Made by a program: the position numbers and the translations under genes
Shown: piece after piece, positions 60,589 to 64,000 of the stretch
Position numbering within the stretch: position 1 is the first letter of the stretch
Layout of the letters: every line of letters begins with the position of its first letter
Notes under the pieces: model-generated
What the model saw: only the letters and a program-made list of their open reading frames with translations
What the model was told of the DNA's origin: nothing
Database searches by the model: none
Source of the DNA: an uncultured Eubacterium sp.
GTDB lineage: Bacteria > Bacillota > Clostridia > Lachnospirales > Lachnospiraceae
Reading direction: 5' to 3'
Assembly (NCBI GenBank): GCA_910589665.1
Contig: CAJUTR010000002.1
Location: forward strand, 62,001-126,000
DNA: 64,000 nucleotides

Positions 60589-60939
60589 ATGGCAAAACGT
60601 GGAGGATTTCAGGGTGGAATGCCCGGAAATATGAACAATCTGATGAAGCAGGCACAGAGAATGCAGCGTCAGATGGAAGAGCAGCAAAAGGAGATGGAGG
60701 AGAAAGAATTTGAGGCGACAGCTGGCGGTGGTGCGGTAACCGTTAAAGTATCCGGAAGAAAAGAGGTTCTTTCCGTGAAACTTTCGGAGGAAGTCGTGGA
60801 TCCCGATGACATAGAGATGCTGGAAGACTTGATCGTAGCGGCGACGAATGAAGCCCTTCGCAAGATGGAGGAAGACAATGCCAAAGCGATGGAGGCGTTG
60901 ACGGGCGGCCTGAACCTGGGCGGAGGATTCCCGTTCTGA
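60589..60939 (+). CDS. YbaB/EbfC nucleoid-associated protein
   Basis: ATG 60589 with AAAGGAAGG upstream. The 116-residue product has a Gly/Met-rich start (GGFQGGMPGNMNNLMKQAQRM) followed by the YbaB fold (FEATAGGGAVTVKVSGRKEVLSVKL, EMLEDLIVAATNEALRK). It binds DNA as a dimer. Its stop codon overlaps the recR start by one base. Confidence 0.95.
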   Translation: MAKRGGFQGGMPGNMNNLMKQAQRMQRQMEEQQKEMEEKEFEATAGGGAVTVKVSGRKEVLSVKLSEEVVDPDDIEMLEDLIVAATNEALRKMEEDNAKAMEALTGGLNLGGGFPF

Positions 60940-61535
60940 TGAATTACTATGCTGAGTCTATCCAAAATCTTATTGAGGAGCTGTCGCAGCTGCCGAGTAT
61001 CGGGGCAAAGTCGGCGCAGCGTCTGGCATTCCATATCTTAAACATGCCAGAAGAGCGCGTGGAGAGACTCTCTTCCGTGATCTTAAAGGCGAGAAAGAAT
61101 GTCACGTACTGCAAGGAGTGTTTTACGCTGACAGACAGCGAGATCTGTCCGATCTGCGGAAATCCCAAACGGGATAAAAAAACGATCATGGTCGTGGAAG
61201 ATACGCGGGATCTGATTGCATATGAAAAGACCGGGCAGTATGAGGGCGTGTATCATGTCCTGCACGGCGCGATCAATCCGAGTCTTGGTATAACTCCGTC
61301 TGATATCAGGCTCAAGGAACTGATGCAGCGGCTTCAGGGAGAAGTGGACGAGGTAATCATTGCCACCAATTCTTCGCTGGAGGGGGAGGCGACGGCCATG
61401 TATATAAGCAAGCTGTTAAAACCGGCGGGTATTAAAGTAACCCGGATCGCGAGCGGTGTTCCCGTGGGAGGGGACTTGGAATACATCGACGAAGTGACTC
61501 TTTACCGGGCGCTAAAGGGCCGGACGGAGCTCTGA
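60939..61535 (+). CDS. recR: Recombination protein RecR
   Basis: ATG 60939 overlaps the ybaB stop. The 198-residue product has a helix-hairpin-helix (LSQLPSIGAKSAQRLAFHIL), a C4 zinc finger (CKECFTLTDSEICPICGN) and a Toprim domain (MVVEDTRDLIAYEKTGQYEGVYHVLHG). It loads RecA with RecO in gap repair. The 3' end overlaps the convergent yyaC gene by 24 bases. Confidence 0.97.
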   Translation: MNYYAESIQNLIEELSQLPSIGAKSAQRLAFHILNMPEERVERLSSVILKARKNVTYCKECFTLTDSEICPICGNPKRDKKTIMVVEDTRDLIAYEKTGQYEGVYHVLHGAINPSLGITPSDIRLKELMQRLQGEVDEVIIATNSSLEGEATAMYISKLLKPAGIKVTRIASGVPVGGDLEYIDEVTLYRALKGRTEL

Positions 61536-62093
61536 TGCGGTTTCCTTGTAGGAAGACCGGCATTCGGAAGCCAGACAGCGCCCCAGTCCTTTATATATGA
61601 AGTCGGCCAGGTGCATGACGAGATTGAGCCTCGTCGTCTGCAAAAGCATTTGTCCGCCAAAACCGGATAGGTTTACGATGCCGGTAATAAACAGGTCGCC
61701 AACGGACGGCAGTTTTTTGGAAACGCCGACGCCGGGGGAAAGCGAGCCCTCTCCGACTGTGATGTATCCGACGTGCTCGGCAATCCCTAACGAGGCATCC
61801 ACGGCGATAATGATCGGGTTTTTATGATGAGAACGTATAAATTCCAAAGCATCTTCCAAATTTTTGGCATGGACAGGGTTTTCCAGTGTGCCATAAAGAT
61901 GGAAGTTTTTTTGATGCATGGCAAGAAGGTGCCCGACGATCGGCCCAAGGGAGTCCCCGGTCGCGCGGTCGGAGCCGATGCAGACGATAACAGTTTCTCT
62001 ATTTGATATATCATGTTTTCGCATCAATATAGTCAGCGTTTTGGAAAAGTCACGCAACGCGCATTCATCGGTTGGATTGAAATAATGTATCAT
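61512..62093 (-). CDS. yyaC: YyaC family spore protein (putative protease fold)
   Basis: ATG at 62093 with GAGGT upstream. The 193-residue product has the YyaC pattern: VIVCIGSDRATGDSLGPIVGHLL, NPIIIAVDASLGIAEHVGYITVGEGSLSPGVGVSKKLPSVGDLFITGIVN, LLQTTRLNLVM. The fold is related to the germination protease GPR. YyaC is a forespore gene in B. subtilis. The upstream region carries a forespore-like promoter. Its 3' end overlaps recR on the other strand. Confidence 0.9.
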   Translation of the reverse strand: MIHYFNPTDECALRDFSKTLTILMRKHDISNRETVIVCIGSDRATGDSLGPIVGHLLAMHQKNFHLYGTLENPVHAKNLEDALEFIRSHHKNPIIIAVDASLGIAEHVGYITVGEGSLSPGVGVSKKLPSVGDLFITGIVNLSGFGGQMLLQTTRLNLVMHLADFIYKGLGRCLASECRSSYKETASELRPAL

Positions 62094-62128
62094 GTTCTAC
62101 CTCATTTCATTTCTTTTTGTTCTAAGAA

Positions 62129-62158
62129 AAGTATTGGCAGTTCAGCGAAAAATACTCA
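62129..62158 (-). promoter_or_regulatory. Forespore-sigma-like promoter of yyaC
   Basis: On the minus strand TGAGTA (62153-62158), 17-base spacer, AATACTT (62129-62135), resembling the TGNATA...CATACTA pattern of sigma-G/F, about 35 bases before the start codon. Confidence 0.35.
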
Positions 62159-62325
62159 TGTAAAATAAAATATTTACGGACGGTGAAGATGTCGATTTAC
62201 GTCTGGATCCGGCGAACGTTTTATGGCGGCGGCAACATAAACTGACAAAAAATTTGTTTTCCATGTCTTATAATGAAAATAATGGCTTAGGTATCAAAAT
62301 AGATGATCAGAAAAGAGGTTAGAGT

Positions 62326-63339
62326 ATGGACTGGAGTGCACCGAAAAGCGTACGGCAGATAGGCGATACAAAAGGAAAAACAAAGATATACGTCGAAGAT
62401 TATGTGATGTCTTTCGCGAGAAGGCTCGTGAGGGAACGGAAGAATACGGAGATCGGCGGTGTGCTGTTAGGACACCGTTTTTATCACGCGCGGGAAAAAG
62501 TTTTTCTTGTGTCGGGGATGGTGTCGGTTAAAGATTTTCATATGAGGAACAGCGATACCTTTTCGCAGGAGATGTGGACAGGCATTTATACGGATATTAA
62601 GGAAAATTTTACGGATCTTGATGTAGTGGGTTGGTTCTATTCCAACGAAAAAGCGAAGGATGGTATCCCTGAAAGCCTGCTGGAGATCCACCGCAGGAAT
62701 TTTTCGGAAGGGGACAGGCTTTTATACGTATATGAAGAGGGCGGCAGTCAGGATGATTTCTATTTATATGAAAATTCGGGTTTTCAAAAACAGGGCGGCT
62801 ACTATATCTATTATGAAAAAAATGCCGAGATGCGAAATTATATGATGGAGGAGACAAATCGTTTCGTACATATCGTAGAGCAGGAGGATGACCGCGTGAT
62901 CCGGAATATCCGGGGCGTGATCAAGGAAAATGAAGAAAAGAAAAAAGAAAAAGAGGCGGAGGGGAAAGTGACGTTTGGGCTTGCGAGCCTTGTACTCGTG
63001 CTGGGTCTTTTGCTGGGCGCCGTCGCGCTGAACAACCGCAATGGATTTTCGGAACTGAGGGATCAGATCTCGGGACTTCAGGCTGGGTTGCAGGAAGCGG
63101 TCAAGGGTGGAAAGGAAAAGAACAAGACCGATGTCGAGACGCTCGGAGGCGGCGTCGTGTCGAAAGGGGCTGTGAGCGGGCAGAGTGCAGGAGCGCAGGA
63201 GGCTTCTGTGGATGGAGCTGAGCAGAAGAACGCTTCTGGGGACGGGGTGGATCCGGCGGCAGAACAGGTGACAAACGGTGTCAGTCCGGGAGGTGTGAAA
63301 ACAAAGGCAGTATCCGGTGAAAGTGCGGCGCTTCAGTGA
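62326..63339 (+). CDS. Membrane protein with inactive MPN/JAMM-like domain
   Basis: ATG 62326 with AAGAGG upstream. The 337-residue product has a cytoplasmic domain whose pattern matches the MPN fold: TEIGGVLLG at 41-49 (with the usual Glu42) and DVVGWFYSN at 99-107. Where active JAMM proteases have GW-Y/F-H-S/T-H it has Tyr105 and Asn107, and the final Asp is Glu120 (Ser117 is kept), so zinc binding should be lost. One membrane helix (about 216-236) separates it from a low-complexity extracytoplasmic tail rich in Gly, Ala, Val and Ser. Related Lachnospiraceae proteins end in LysM, as I recall; that module is absent here. A DUF5711-like gene follows. Confidence 0.72.
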   Translation: MDWSAPKSVRQIGDTKGKTKIYVEDYVMSFARRLVRERKNTEIGGVLLGHRFYHAREKVFLVSGMVSVKDFHMRNSDTFSQEMWTGIYTDIKENFTDLDVVGWFYSNEKAKDGIPESLLEIHRRNFSEGDRLLYVYEEGGSQDDFYLYENSGFQKQGGYYIYYEKNAEMRNYMMEETNRFVHIVEQEDDRVIRNIRGVIKENEEKKKEKEAEGKVTFGLASLVLVLGLLLGAVALNNRNGFSELRDQISGLQAGLQEAVKGGKEKNKTDVETLGGGVVSKGAVSGQSAGAQEASVDGAEQKNASGDGVDPAAEQVTNGVSPGGVKTKAVSGESAALQ

Positions 63340-63391
63340 GCGTACACTTGGGCGGGTGCATATTTCGATAGGAGCGCACTTTACTGGGTGC

Positions 63392-63420
63392 TTGAAAAAA
63401 ATGTCGCCTTATGTTATACT
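63392..63420 (+). promoter_or_regulatory. Sigma-A promoter of the DUF5711-like gene
   Basis: TTGAAA (63392-63397), exact 17-base spacer, TATACT (63415-63420), 40 bases before the TTG start. Confidence 0.75.
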
Positions 63421-63459
63421 GACGACAATGAACCATTCATGGAACCGGGGTGAACGAAG

Positions 63460-64000
63460 TTGGGCAGCATTTTTGAGAACAGCGTAGAAGAGGAGAGCAG
63501 GAGACGTAAAAAGAAAAGGAATAAAACGATTTTGTTTTTTAGTCTGGTTGGTACTGGCGTTTTGATAGGGATAGTTGTGATCGTTTGTTTCTCTTATTAT
63601 TATGCGCATCGTTCTTTCTCCGGTTATGACGTCGTGAGCGAGCAGGCGAGGAAGGACAGTAATGGCGTATCGTACCTGCCATTTCATGGAAATCTGCTCA
63701 AGTACAGCCGAGACGGGATTTCCCTGATGGATGATTCCGGAGAGACATTGTGGAACGGCGGATATGAGATGGAGCAGCCGGTAGTCGATATCCGTGGAAA
63801 TTATGTTCTGGTTGCCGATATAGGCGCTAAAATGTTTTACGTATACAATGGCAAAGACCAGGGGATTGGCATTGAGACGACATTGCCGATCGGGAAAGCG
63901 AAGATCTGTGAGGACGGGAAAGCGGCAGTTCTGCTGCAGGATGAAGATTCCGATGTGATCAGTATTTACGATCCGTACAGCACAGCGGAGCAGCTCGAAG
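63460..64000 (+). CDS. DUF5711-like membrane-anchored protein, 3' end missing
   Basis: TTG start at 63460 with GGGGTGA six bases upstream; the frame is open to the end of the window. The visible 180 residues have a basic cytoplasmic N-terminus (RRRKKKRNK), one membrane helix (about 23-46) and an extracytoplasmic region. That region has repeated short beta-strand units (KYSRDGISLMDDSGETLWN, NYVLVADIGAKMFYVYNGKD, AAVLLQDEDSDVISIYD) suggesting a beta-propeller. This matches my recollection of DUF5711 proteins, which neighbour the MPN-like family. The function is unknown. Confidence 0.75.
   Translation, partial: MGSIFENSVEEESRRRKKKRNKTILFFSLVGTGVLIGIVVIVCFSYYYAHRSFSGYDVVSEQARKDSNGVSYLPFHGNLLKYSRDGISLMDDSGETLWNGGYEMEQPVVDIRGNYVLVADIGAKMFYVYNGKDQGIGIETTLPIGKAKICEDGKAAVLLQDEDSDVISIYDPYSTAEQLE

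Noticed and set aside
1..64000. CRISPR array, insertion sequence or prophage
   Set aside because: No regularly spaced repeats, transposase or structural phage genes were seen; the single tyrosine recombinase has no element around it.

Overview
The window looks like a chromosomal segment of a Gram-positive anaerobe of the class Clostridia, most probably family Lachnospiraceae. The basis is the combination of lysine-rich secreted xylanases, an MPN-fold/DUF5711-type gene pair, electron-bifurcating NfnAB, FeoAB, small C_GCAxxG_C_C and AIM24 proteins, strong AGGAGG ribosome sites and canonical sigma-A promoters. Two genes of forespore type (a SpoIIQ-like degenerate M23 protein and a YyaC-family protein), each with a forespore-sigma-like promoter, suggest that the organism sporulates or recently did. 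No phage, insertion sequence or CRISPR array was seen.

Layout. 1-9.8 kb: a 5'-truncated wall glucosaminidase, a membrane-anchored surface protein, clpC, a small conserved protein, radA, two membrane proteins and a BspA-type leucine-rich-repeat secreted protein. 9.8-12 kb (minus strand): an NlpC/P60 wall hydrolase and RidA. 12-21.3 kb: a xylan-utilisation cluster with a divergent secreted GH43 enzyme, an SGNH esterase, an AraC-family regulator, a cytidylate-kinase-like protein and two tandem secreted GH10 xylanases. Three promoters of this cluster carry the same 8-bp element directly against the -35 box, two of them with a second copy 21 bp upstream. 21.3-32.6 kb: gltX, a UvrD-like helicase with an apparent frameshift inside Walker A, feoAB, an FGGY kinase, a YgiQ radical SAM protein and rfbB-rfbD. 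32.6-41.6 kb: PBP1A (minus), YigZ, rarA, tgt, yajC, rfbA, the SpoIIQ-like gene with its ribosome site buried in a 15-bp hairpin, and an orphan tyrosine recombinase.

41.8-45 kb (minus): xylulokinase and a fucose/arabinose-isomerase-family enzyme, a plausible pentose pathway feeding on the sugars released by the xylan cluster. 45-51 kb: an unrecognised protein, a patatin, tRNA-Leu, then a more AT-rich accessory-looking stretch with an ECF sigma factor and two membrane partners, a small HTH regulator and small hypothetical genes. 51-54 kb: an AIM24-like protein, thiamine diphosphokinase and an Mrp-type ATPase (minus), and a divergent C_GCAxxG_C_C protein. 54-64 kb: nfnA-nfnB, a GGDEF protein, phosphofructokinase, dnaX-ybaB-recR, yyaC (minus), a membrane-bound MPN-fold protein that has lost its zinc ligands, and the start of a DUF5711-like protein running off the end.

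Functions and promoters are read from the sequence by eye. No alignment, folding or database search was run, so family names rest on motif recognition and start codons on ribosome-site spacing.
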